A stretch of DNA of 64,000 bases, from the NCBI RefSeq assembly GCF_001591025.1, contig NZ_BCTZ01000003.1:62001-126000 (forward strand), read 5' to 3'. Shown here one piece after another: positions 36,391-46,436 of this stretch. This stretch comes from Sphingomonas soli NBRC 100801. Its GTDB lineage: Bacteria > Pseudomonadota > Alphaproteobacteria > Sphingomonadales > Sphingomonadaceae. Under the pieces are notes generated by a model. That model ran no database searches and had not been told where the DNA came from. It saw nothing but the letters and a program-made list of their open reading frames with translations. Both the position numbers and the translations under genes were made by a program. Every line of letters begins with the position of its first letter. Within the stretch, counting starts at the first letter, position 1.

Positions 36391-36820
36391 AATCGAGGCC
36401 CATGTATCCGGAGTGTGCATCTCGTCTGAGGGGCACGACCGGGTGTTGCTAGGCAAGCGTGCCGACTGGCGCCAGCTCTTCCCCAGCCATTGGGAATGCG
36501 GCGGCGGTCAAGTGCTGCTCAACCAGAGTTTCGATGAAGCGGTTCGTGCGCATCTGCATGACGAGTTTGGACTGACTATCGGCACAGTGCAGCCATTCTG
36601 CACCTACGCGATCCAACTAAGCGATGGTGGGGTCATTCCGGGCTTGCGTTTCGTTTGCCCGATCTCGCCGGAGGCGCAGGTGACCATCGATAATCGGCAG
36701 ATCGTCGAATTCGCGTGGGTGCCGCTTGAGAAGCTCCCAGACTATAGGACAATCCCCGGGCTCGCCGAGGAGATTCTAGAAGGCGCGCGTGTGCTCCGGG
36801 CGAGCGGCAGTCGGGTGTAG
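36365..36820 (+). CDS. Nudix-fold protein with a degenerate Nudix box
   Basis: 151 residues. The fold is Nudix (GVCISSEGHDRVLLGKR, then HWECGGGQ), but the box at residues 46-70 is changed. Against GX5EX7REUXEEXGU, the first E is Q, R-E is A-H, and the E-E pair is D-E (EAVRAHLHDEFGL). Most metal-binding residues are lost, so a hydrolase is doubtful and a nucleotide-binding sensor is possible. The start lies inside the TIR gene, so translation is coupled. In TIR immunity, NAD-derived nucleotides are messengers, and a dead Nudix next to a TIR protein could bind such a product; this is inference. Confidence 0.78.
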   Translation: MTREDGIHRIEAHVSGVCISSEGHDRVLLGKRADWRQLFPSHWECGGGQVLLNQSFDEAVRAHLHDEFGLTIGTVQPFCTYAIQLSDGGVIPGLRFVCPISPEAQVTIDNRQIVEFAWVPLEKLPDYRTIPGLAEEILEGARVLRASGSRV

Positions 36821-36903
36821 GATCTGCGTCTTGCACGGGCGATGCCGTGTGTACACGGGGTTGCCGACTATGCACTGGATGCCATGCAGAGCTTTGGCCA
36901 ACG

Positions 36904-38061
36904 TCAAGCGAGCAAGAAGTTTGCCCAATCGCTCATCAATGCTCGCCGCCGCTCGAAAAAGTCGGTTCGTCTGTAAGCCGCTTCGACCGCATTGGTGATC
37001 CGGTGCGCAAGCGCTTTGTCGGCAACCTCTTTCGGGACGTTCGTGCACTCGGCAACCCAGTCGGTGAACGTGCTGCGAAAGCCATGCACGGTGGCATTCT
37101 CGACCTTCATGTCTCGCAGTACCTTGAGCATGGTCATATCGCTGATCGGTTTGTCGCCTCCGAAACTGAACAACAGGCTTTCCGGCGTCACTTTCCCATG
37201 GAGTTCCTGGTGACGCTGCCGGAGCGACCGCAGCAGCTTCACGGCGGCCGGTGCGAGCGGAATGACGTGCGCTTCCTTCATCTTCATCCTAGCCGCCGGG
37301 ATCGACCAGACCGCCCTTTCGAGATCAAACTCTCCCCAAGTTGCCTTGCGCGTCTCGTTCGAGCGGACGGCAGTGAGAATCGTCAGCCGAAGTGCGTCGC
37401 GCCCCAGCGTCGATGGGAGAGCCGAAAGCGTCCGTATGAAGGCTGGTGCATCCTCATGCGGCATCGCCGCCCTGTGCGTTACTTGGTGGGTCTGGCGGGG
37501 CAGCCCGCGCGTCACCGAGCGCAGCGACACCTCTTCCGGCACCAATCCTTTGATGTGAGCATAGTCCAGCACGGTGCCGATCCGTTGCAGCACGCGCTTG
37601 GCGGTATCTGGAATTGTCAGCCAGATCGGCTCCAGCACGGTCAGGACGGCGGCGCTATCGATCGCGGTTACGGCCTTGCTGCCGATAAGCGGGAAGACGT
37701 GGCGTTCAAAGCTCGACATCCACGAAGCATGCCGCTGGTCCTTCCAGCCACCCTTCATCGCGTCATAGCAATCGCGCGCGACCTTCTCGAAAGTCGGCGC
37801 GGATTTGCGGGTCGCTCGGCGCTTCGATGCGGGATCGAGGCCCGCACGGATCGTCTTCCGCATGTTCGCGGCGAGAATGCGCGCATCGGAAAGAGATACG
37901 TCGTGTGCAGGCCCCAATCCGAAGTCTCGGCGCCGCCCCGCATGCTGCATCCGCAGCACCCAGGATCGTGTTCCGCTTTCGCGAACGAGCAGGTATAATC
38001 CGTGTGCGTCTGCATGCCTTCCGGGTCCGGCATGCTTGACCCTCAAGCTGGTCAACGCCAT
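36904..38061 (-). CDS. Tyrosine recombinase/integrase (P4-type, DUF4102)
   Basis: 385 residues. The N-terminal DUF4102-like arm-binding region is VKHAGPGRHADAHGLYLLVRESG. The catalytic residues are all present: R233 (TAVRSNETRK), H326-x-x-R329 (VHGFRST), H353 (ALAHRI) and nucleophile Y363 (EAAYRRTDFF). It integrates the island into the tRNA-Glu 3' end. ATG 38061 is preferred, with GGAG 7-10 bases upstream. The gene lies 157 bases from attR and reads inward. Confidence 0.95.
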   Translation of the reverse strand: MALTSLRVKHAGPGRHADAHGLYLLVRESGTRSWVLRMQHAGRRRDFGLGPAHDVSLSDARILAANMRKTIRAGLDPASKRRATRKSAPTFEKVARDCYDAMKGGWKDQRHASWMSSFERHVFPLIGSKAVTAIDSAAVLTVLEPIWLTIPDTAKRVLQRIGTVLDYAHIKGLVPEEVSLRSVTRGLPRQTHQVTHRAAMPHEDAPAFIRTLSALPSTLGRDALRLTILTAVRSNETRKATWGEFDLERAVWSIPAARMKMKEAHVIPLAPAAVKLLRSLRQRHQELHGKVTPESLLFSFGGDKPISDMTMLKVLRDMKVENATVHGFRSTFTDWVAECTNVPKEVADKALAHRITNAVEAAYRRTDFFERRRALMSDWANFLLA

Positions 38062-38080
38062 CTGAAACTCCGTTCTGAAG

Positions 38081-38098
38081 TCCCACATCGCGTCCCAC
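38081..38098. repeat. TCCCACATCGCGTCCCAC motif near attR
   Basis: Counterpart of 22462-22480 at the other end of the island, just upstream of the integrase start. The two differ by two bases in the TT/CG centre. A reverse-orientation relative is at 38125-38136. Possible integrase arm sites. Confidence 0.5.
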
Positions 38099-38217
38099 GT
38101 TTTGACCCGGATTTAGCGAGAAACTGTGGGACGAGCTGGCCCGACAGTTTTCAACTAATTCATTTCAGATCAATAGGTTGAGCCGTCCTGAGGGTTCCTG
38201 GAATTTCAGAACGCTAT

Positions 38218-38234
38218 CCGTAGGGGTCACCATC
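38218..38234. other. attR: copy of the tRNA-Glu 3' end
   Basis: CCGTAGGGGTCACCATC, identical to 22391-22407, but preceded by GCTAT rather than a tRNA body. It marks the right end of the integrated island; host sequence resumes after it. Confidence 0.92.
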
Positions 38235-38379
38235 TCACTAAAACCAACGACGTAAGCTCGAAATCGAGGCGTTTGCATCGCAACGTCGGCTTACAGTTTT
38301 TGGCAGAGCGCCCGCGGTGAAGCGAAGGCATGGACCTTCCGCAGCTCATCGTTTTAGCACGCGCGAAGGATGGCGGCTG

Positions 38380-41031
38380 TCATCCGCCTTCACCTTCCGG
38401 CATCTTTAGAAGCGTTTCATCGAACCTTAAAGTGAATGAGGCGCCGCCCGCGTCGTTATTCGACGCGGAAACGCCAATTCCCATCGCATCGGCAAAGCCC
38501 TTCACGATCGCCAGCCCCAAGCCGCTCCCGCCCCGGCGGTCGTCGCCGCGACCCTGGGCGAAGGTTTCGAAGACCCGCTTTTCGCTGCCATGCGGAAGGC
38601 CCGCGCCTTGGTCGCGGATCGAGAGGAGGACGGCGTTGGGCTCGCGGCTCCCGATGATGGTGATGGTGCCGGCCTCGCTGCCATGCTGGGCTGCGTTGGC
38701 AAGCAGGTTGATCAGGATATGGTGGAGGAGCGTCGGATCAGCGGTGACGAGCGGCAAAGTTGGCTGCACGTCGAACGCGATGGCGTGCGCGCGCAGCAGA
38801 TCTTTCAGGTCATGCACCGCGCTGGCAATCGCGTCCGTGAGGTCGATGGGCTCAGGAGACAATTTCAGCGCCCCGGAATCGATGCGGACCATATCGACTA
38901 GATTGTCGAGGAAGCGCCGGAGCCGTGCGACTTCGGTCTTGGCGAGAGATGCTTCCGGCGATGTCGGACTCTCGGCGGCGATGGCGTCGATCGCGGTGGC
39001 GACCGAGGTGAGGGGCGTGCGCAGGTCGTGGCCGATCGAAGACAGCAGCGCCGCGCGCAGCCGGTCGCGCTCCTTGAGCATGGTGACTTCGCGCAACTGG
39101 TCTTCCAGCCGCAGCCGCTCATGCGCGAGCGCAGCCTGGCCGAGCAGCGTCGAGAGCAGCACCGCGCGATCCGCGGTGACCGGCTCGCGACCGTCCTCGC
39201 GCGACAGGCCGATCACCGCGAGTACGCCGATCGAGGTCTTTAGCGGATGGAACTGCCAATCGGCGGCGTTGAGCGTGGTTGTCCCCGCGCCGGCAGGCTC
39301 GCCGCGGCCCCAAGTCCATTCGGCGGCGGCTTCGTTGACCGGACCGAGCGTCGCTGCATCGGGGCAGGATGCAACCGGCACCAACTTCCCGTCGCGGCGA
39401 TTGAGCAGGATCGCCTGCACACCCAGAAGTCCCGAGAACTCCTCGCATACGATCCGGCTGGTCTCGTCCCAGTCGGAGACCCGGGCCAGCGTCTGGCCGA
39501 AGGAGGCGACGGCCGCATTCTCCTGCGCGCTGCGTGCGCCAAGCGTCGCGCGCGTCTTGAGGCGATCGGCAAGGTTCGCGGTGAACGCGGCGATCGCGAT
39601 CAGCACGAACATCGTCAGCACGCTCTGTGGATCGGCTATGGTGAAGGTGTAGAGCGGGAGCAGGAAGAAGAAATTATAGGCCAATGCGGAAGCGATTCCG
39701 GCCAAAAGCCCCGGTCGCAGCCCATAGCGGCCCGATACGAAGATCACCGGCAAGAGATAGATCAGATCGACGCCGCCTGCGCCTATCCACGGCTCGAGGA
39801 GCTTGCCGAGCAAGGTCGTCATGCCAACGCTGGCCGCGATGACCGCATAGCCGGCGGGATTGCCCCAGACAGCGGCGCGTCGTGGCGCGGTTGCGGCGGG
39901 GGCGGCCTCGCCGCTGGCCGGGATGACATGTACTGCCAGCCCGTCGCTTGCGCGCAGCATCGCGCTGACGACCGAACCGTGGCGCAGCTCAAACCACCAG
40001 CTGCGCACCGATTTTCCGATGACCAGCTGGGTCGCGCGCATACCATTGATATGGGTGGCCAGACCTTCGATCACGCTTTCGGCGGGCAGGGTGGCGATGG
40101 TCGCGCCGAGGCTGGCGGCGAGGCGCAGCGTGTCTGCGATCCGGCGCTTCTGGTTCTCGTCGAAACCCTGCGAACGCGGCGTTTCTATGTAGACGGCCTG
40201 CCAAGGCGCGCGCAGCGCATCGGCCAGCCGCTTGGCGGCGCGGACGATGGCATCGGAGCCGGGCAGTTCGCTGACCGCGACCAGCACACGCTCGCCGCCG
40301 GCATAGGTGCCGGGCAGGGCTCCGGCGGCGAGATCGTCAAGTAGCGCCTGATCAACGCTGAGCGCAGCGCGGCGAAGCGCCATTTCGCGCAGCGCGGAGA
40401 GATTGGGCTTGGAAAAGAAATGGCCGAGCGCGCGGCTGGCTTCGGCGGGGATATAGACCTTGCCCTGCTTCAGCCGCTCGATCAGCTCGTCGGGCGGCAG
40501 ATCGACGACTTCGATCTCGGCCCCGTCGAACACGCTGTCGGGCACGGTCTCGCGCACGCGGACCTTGGTGAAGCTTCCCACCACATCGTTGAGGCTTTCG
40601 ACATGCTGGACGTTGAGCGTGGTATAGACGTCCACGCCCGCGTCGAGCAGTTCCATCACGTCCTGCCAGCGCTTCGGATGGCGGCTGCCCGGAACATTGG
40701 TGTGGGCGAACTCGTCGACCAGCGCGAGGGCCGGGCGCCGCGCCAGAACGGCGTCCAGGTCCATCTCGTCCAGCGTGTGACCCAGATATTCGATCGCGCG
40801 TCGCGGGACGATTTCGAACGGCTCGGTCAGCGCCTGGGTCTCGGCGCGACCGTGCGTCTCGACCACCGCGACGACGACATCCAGGCCTGCCCGCATCCGT
40901 TCGGTGCCCTCACGCAGCATCTCGAAAGTCTTGCCGACACCGGGCGCTGCCCCGAGGAAGATTTTGAGCTTGCCGCGTGCCTCGCGCTGCGCCGCACGCA
41001 ACAGGGCTTCGGGTGAGGGCCGACTTTCCAT
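38380..41031 (-). CDS. kdpD: Osmosensitive K+ channel sensor histidine kinase KdpD
   Basis: 883 residues. The N-terminal KdpD domain has Walker A GAAPGVGKT (27-35) and LALVDEFAHTNVPGSRH; a USP-like domain follows. Then come four membrane helices (from about residue 405), a GAF region, an H-box SSIGHDLRTPLTSVATAID and an ATPase domain with GSGLGLAIVKGFADAMG. It senses low K+ or osmotic change and phosphorylates KdpE. ATG 41031 (MESRPSPEALL) is chosen to match the family N-terminus; the frame stays open further upstream. The gene is divergent from kdpF-A-B-C-E across a 150-base promoter region. Length is near the usual 890-900. Confidence 0.94.
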   Translation of the reverse strand: MESRPSPEALLRAAQREARGKLKIFLGAAPGVGKTFEMLREGTERMRAGLDVVVAVVETHGRAETQALTEPFEIVPRRAIEYLGHTLDEMDLDAVLARRPALALVDEFAHTNVPGSRHPKRWQDVMELLDAGVDVYTTLNVQHVESLNDVVGSFTKVRVRETVPDSVFDGAEIEVVDLPPDELIERLKQGKVYIPAEASRALGHFFSKPNLSALREMALRRAALSVDQALLDDLAAGALPGTYAGGERVLVAVSELPGSDAIVRAAKRLADALRAPWQAVYIETPRSQGFDENQKRRIADTLRLAASLGATIATLPAESVIEGLATHINGMRATQLVIGKSVRSWWFELRHGSVVSAMLRASDGLAVHVIPASGEAAPAATAPRRAAVWGNPAGYAVIAASVGMTTLLGKLLEPWIGAGGVDLIYLLPVIFVSGRYGLRPGLLAGIASALAYNFFFLLPLYTFTIADPQSVLTMFVLIAIAAFTANLADRLKTRATLGARSAQENAAVASFGQTLARVSDWDETSRIVCEEFSGLLGVQAILLNRRDGKLVPVASCPDAATLGPVNEAAAEWTWGRGEPAGAGTTTLNAADWQFHPLKTSIGVLAVIGLSREDGREPVTADRAVLLSTLLGQAALAHERLRLEDQLREVTMLKERDRLRAALLSSIGHDLRTPLTSVATAIDAIAAESPTSPEASLAKTEVARLRRFLDNLVDMVRIDSGALKLSPEPIDLTDAIASAVHDLKDLLRAHAIAFDVQPTLPLVTADPTLLHHILINLLANAAQHGSEAGTITIIGSREPNAVLLSIRDQGAGLPHGSEKRVFETFAQGRGDDRRGGSGLGLAIVKGFADAMGIGVSASNNDAGGASFTLRFDETLLKMPEGEGG

Positions 41032-41181
41032 TGCCAACGCAGATACGCGCGTGCGCGCCCGGACGCCATTCGAAGTGCGCGATCTATATGGAATCTTAAT
41101 GCCCGCGGGCAGCATTCGCCGTCGAACCTTAATGGCCATCGCGCCTAATTGCCCTCCCGATCATCCTCGGGAGTCCTCCCC

Positions 41182-41265
41182 ATGCAAGACCTTATCTGGC
41201 TCGCGACCCTCGCGGGCCTGTTCGTGGCGACGCTCGCCTATGTCCGTTTGTGCGACGAGGCATGA
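41182..41265 (+). CDS. 27-residue single-helix membrane peptide upstream of kdpF
   Basis: Reads MQDLIWLATLAGLFVATLAY then VRLCDEA. A GGGAG site lies 8 bases upstream and the stop is two bases before kdpF's ATG, so it is genuine-looking and co-translated. One hydrophobic helix suggests a second KdpF-like accessory subunit of the pump. I have seen such an ORF before kdpF in other alphaproteobacteria but know of no assigned function. Confidence 0.7.
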   Translation: MQDLIWLATLAGLFVATLAYVRLCDEA

Positions 41266-41266
41266 G

Positions 41267-41356
41267 ATGGGCATTCACCTGATCCTCGCCGGGCTCACCG
41301 CGCTCGCCCTTCTTCTTTACCTCGTCGCCGTGCTGATCCGGCCCGAGAAATTCTAA
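41267..41356 (+). CDS. kdpF: K+-transporting ATPase subunit KdpF
   Basis: 29 residues, one hydrophobic helix, ending LIRPEKF, the typical KdpF C-terminus (RPERF). It stabilises the KdpFABC complex in the inner membrane. It begins MGIHLILAGLTALALL, two bases after the preceding peptide's stop. Too short for usual ORF cut-offs. Confidence 0.92.
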   Translation: MGIHLILAGLTALALLLYLVAVLIRPEKF

Positions 41357-41371
41357 GCCGGAGCACAGACC

Positions 41372-43074
41372 ATGACCATTCAGGGCTGGGCTTTGATCCT
41401 GGCATTCGTCGCCATCCTCGTCGCGCTGGCCAAGCCGGTGGGGGGATGGCTGTTCGCACTCTAGGAGGGCCGCCGCACGCCGCTCCACGCGGTGCTGGGC
41501 CCGGTCGAGCGCGGCTTCTACCGGCTCGCCGGGATCGACCCCGAGGCCGAGATGGGCTGGCGGCGCTATGCGCTCCACATGCTCGCCTTCCAGCTGGCGA
41601 CCTTGCTGTTCACCTATGCGATCCTGCGCCTGCAGGGCGTGCTGCCTATGAACCCGCGCGGGCTTGCGGGGCTCGGTGCGGACGGCGCGATGAACACCGC
41701 GATCAGCTTCACCACCAACACCAACTGGCAATGGTATTCGGGGGAGGCCGCGATCTCCAACCTCAGCCAGATGCTGGGGCTGACGATCCATAATTTCCTG
41801 AGCGGCGCGACCGGCATCGCCATCGCGTTCGCGCTGTTCCGCGGCTTCGCCCGGCGCCAGGCGAGCGGGATCGGCAACTTCTGGGCGGATATGACGCGGG
41901 TGACGCTCTATCTGCTGCTGCCGATCTGCGTGGTCTATGCGCTCTACCTGATCGCCAGCGGGGTGCCGCAGACCTTTGTGTCGAGCATCGACGCCACCAC
42001 GCTGGAGGGCGCGAAGCAGACGCTGGTGATGGGGCCGATCGCCTCGCAGGAAGCGATCAAGATGCTCGGCACCAATGGCGGCGGCTTCGTCAACGCCAAT
42101 TCGGCGCACCCGTTCGAGAATCCGGGCGCGCTGACCAACTTCGTCCAGATGCTCTCGATCTTTCTGATCGGCGTGGGCCTCACCAACACATTCGGCCGCG
42201 CGGTGGGCAAACAGCGCCAGGGCTGGGCGATCCTGTCGGCGATGCTGGTGCTGTTCGTCGCGGGCACCGCGGTGATCTATTGGCAGGAAGCCGCGGGCAC
42301 TCCGGTGCTCCACAATCTCGGCGTGGCCGGGGGCAATATGGAGGGCAAGGAGGTCCGCTTCGGCATCGCCGCCTCCTCGCTGTTCGCCGCGGTCACCACC
42401 GCCGCCTCGTGCGGCGCTGTCAACGCGATGCATGACAGCTTCACCGCGCTGGGCGGAATGATCCCGCTGTTCAACATGCAGCTGGGCGAGGTCGTGATCG
42501 GCGGCGTTGGTGCGGGAATCTATGGCTTCCTGCTCTTCGCGATCCTCGCGGTGTTCGTTGCCGGGCTGATGGTGGGGCGCACGCCCGAATATGTCGGCAA
42601 GAAGATCGAGAGCCGCGAAGTGAAGTTCGCGGTGCTGGCGATCGCGGTGCTGCCGCTGTGCATCCTCGGCTTCACTGCGCTCGCCTCTGTATTGCCGCAG
42701 GGGCTGGCCGGGCCGCTCAACAAGGGGCCGCACCGCTTCAGCGAGATCCTCTACGCCTTCACCTCCGCGACCGCGAACAACGGATCGGCGTTTGGCGGCA
42801 TCACATCGGGCACGCCCTTCTACAATGGCCTGCTGGGTGCCGCGATGTGGCTGGGGCGGTTCTTTGTGATCGTGCCGACGCTGGCCATCGCCGGAAGCCT
42901 GGCGGCCAAGAAATACACGCCTGAATCGGCGGGCTCGTTCCCGACCACCGGCCTGCTGTGGTCGGGCTGCTGATCGGCATCGTCCTGATCGTCGGCGGGA
43001 TCACTTTCCTCCCGAGCCTCGCGCTCGGTCCGATCGCCGATCATCTCGCCATGATCTCCGGCCAGCTCTTCTAA
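41372..43074 (+). pseudogene. kdpA: K+-transporting ATPase subunit KdpA, disrupted by a nonsense and a frameshift
   Basis: The translation is a standard 567-residue KdpA, with MTIQGWALILAFVAILVALA at the start and selectivity-filter repeats such as [18 protein letters not shown] and [10 protein letters not shown]. Codon 31 is TAG (41462-41464), where family members have a tyrosine ([14 protein letters not shown]). Near 42959-42962 one base is missing: reading CTG CTG TGG then TCG GGC gives a stop, but one added G restores [20 protein letters not shown] to the end at 43074. Outside these two sites the protein is well conserved. Either the pump is inactive or the sequence has two errors; kdpB, kdpC and kdpE are intact. 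Confidence 0.88.
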
Positions 43075-43085
43075 AGGCGCACAAG

Positions 43086-45113
<2,028 letters not shown>

Positions 45114-45123
45114 GGACAGACAG

Positions 45124-45693
45124 ATGCTCAACGATTTCAAGACCGCGCTGCGCCCCGCGCTGGTGTTCACCCTGATCTTCGCCGCGCTGCTCGGGCTCGC
45201 CTATCCGGCGCTGCTCACCGGGATCGGCCAGGCGCTGTTCCCGCACCAGGCGAATGGCAGCCTGATCCGCGAGGATGGCAAGGTGATCGGCTCCGAGCTG
45301 ATCGGCCAGAAATTCGCCGGCGCGCGCTATTTCCACGGCCGCCCCTCCGCCGCCGGCAGCGACGGGTACGACGCCGCCTCGGCCGGATCGAACCTCGGCC
45401 CCGCGAGCCGGGCGCTCGCCGACCGGGTCAAGGCCGATGCCGAGGCGCTTCGCCAAACACCAGGAAGTTCGGTTCCCGCCGATCTGGTGACCACCTCCGC
45501 CTCGGGGCTTGACCCCCATATCAGCCCCGAGGCGGCCCTTTCGCAGGTGGATCGCGTCGCCAAGACGCGGGGGCAAAGCCCGCAGGCGCTGCGCGATCTG
45601 GTCGCCCGGCATGTCGAGGGGGCGCTGCTCGGCTTCCTTGGCGAGCCGCGCGTCAATGTCCTCGCCTTGAACCGGGCGCTCGACCGGCTCTAG
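45124..45693 (+). CDS. kdpC: K+-transporting ATPase subunit KdpC
   Basis: 189 residues. One N-terminal membrane helix ([21 protein letters not shown]), then the periplasmic KdpC domain with [31 protein letters not shown] and [15 protein letters not shown]. Typical length. It assembles with KdpA/KdpB and is thought to aid K+ affinity or ATP binding. It follows kdpB by 10 bases and precedes kdpE by 8. Confidence 0.95.
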   Translation: MLNDFKTALRPALVFTLIFAALLGLAYPALLTGIGQALFPHQANGSLIREDGKVIGSELIGQKFAGARYFHGRPSAAGSDGYDAASAGSNLGPASRALADRVKADAEALRQTPGSSVPADLVTTSASGLDPHISPEAALSQVDRVAKTRGQSPQALRDLVARHVEGALLGFLGEPRVNVLALNRALDRL

Positions 45694-45701
45694 ACAGGCG
45701 C

Positions 45702-46391
45702 ATGGCCCAGCCGACCAAGGCCCTGATCGTCGAGGACGATACCCATATCCGCCGCCTGCTCCGCGCCGCGCTAACCCGCGCCGGGCATGCGGTGGTCGAG
45801 GCCTCGACGGCGCGGGAGGGGCTGTCGCTGCTCGACATCGACAAGCCCGATGCGGTGCTGCTCGATCTCGGCCTGCCCGATCGCGACGGGCTCGAACCGA
45901 TCCAGCCGATCAAGGCGCGCTCGGACGCGACGCTGCTGGTGGTATCGGCGCGCGAGGATGTGAGCGAAAAGGTCGCGGCGCTCGATCTGGGGGCGGACGA
46001 TTACCTGACCAAGCCGTTCGACACCGAAGAGCTGCTCGCCCGGCTCAGAACTACCCTGCGTCACCGGCTGCGTGACAGCACCGACCAAGCGCAGGTCGTG
46101 ATCGGAGACGTCGAGATTGATCTTGCGCATCGGCGAGTTCGTCGCGCCGGGAAAGAAGTGCACCTATCTCCCAAGGAGTATGAGGTGCTCGCCGAACTGA
46201 CGAAGCGTCCCGATCGCGTTATCAGCCACGCCCACCTCCTTAGCGCGGTCTGGGGGCGCGCGTATGAGGTTCGCGTCGATTACCTGAGAATCGTGGTGCG
46301 CAATCTGCGCCAGAAGCTGGAGGTTGACCCGGCGCGACCAAGCCTGATCAGGAACGAGCCAGGCGTAGGCTATCGAATAACGATCGGTTGA
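45702..46391 (+). CDS. kdpE: OmpR-family response regulator KdpE
   Basis: 229 residues. Receiver domain: acidic pair ED at 11-12, phospho-acceptor in DAVLLDLGLPDRDG, lysine in DYLTKPF. C-terminal winged helix with LSPKEYEVLAELTKRPDRVISHAHLLSAVWG and the KdpE-type YLRIVVRNLRQKLE ending PGVGYRI. Partner of KdpD, it activates kdp transcription. The split order (kdpD divergent, kdpE last) differs from the kdpFABCDE of enterics. Convergent with recJ. Confidence 0.94.
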   Translation: MAQPTKALIVEDDTHIRRLLRAALTRAGHAVVEASTAREGLSLLDIDKPDAVLLDLGLPDRDGLEPIQPIKARSDATLLVVSAREDVSEKVAALDLGADDYLTKPFDTEELLARLRTTLRHRLRDSTDQAQVVIGDVEIDLAHRRVRRAGKEVHLSPKEYEVLAELTKRPDRVISHAHLLSAVWGRAYEVRVDYLRIVVRNLRQKLEVDPARPSLIRNEPGVGYRITIG

Positions 46392-46436
46392 TTCCGTTCG
46401 CCGACGATCGAGCTGACGCCGGGACGGAAGGGCCGG

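Larger units (their letters stand above)
22391..38234. mobile_element. Integrative genomic island in tRNA-Glu (about 15.8 kb)
   Basis: Bounded by a 17-bp direct repeat, CCGTAGGGGTCACCATC, at 22391-22407 (inside the tRNA 3' end) and 38218-38234. The tyrosine integrase gene sits next to the far end and points inward. Cargo: NACHT module, MNT-HEPN, sigma-like and AlpA-like regulators, OLD nuclease/helicase, and the TIR operon. No relaxase, coupling protein or mating-pair genes are present, so it is not self-conjugative as seen. The left part is visibly A+T-richer than the host (for example 28 of 60 bases are G/C at 23701-23760). Confidence 0.92.

Noticed and set aside
36365-36820. Calling the Nudix gene an active Nudix hydrolase
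   Set aside because: Four of the key Nudix-box positions are changed (E to Q, R-E to A-H, E to D).
41492-42973. Calling kdpA as an intact 493-residue gene starting at 41492
   Set aside because: It would lack the conserved N-terminus encoded from 41372 and the conserved C-terminus that follows in another frame. Two lesions explain both.
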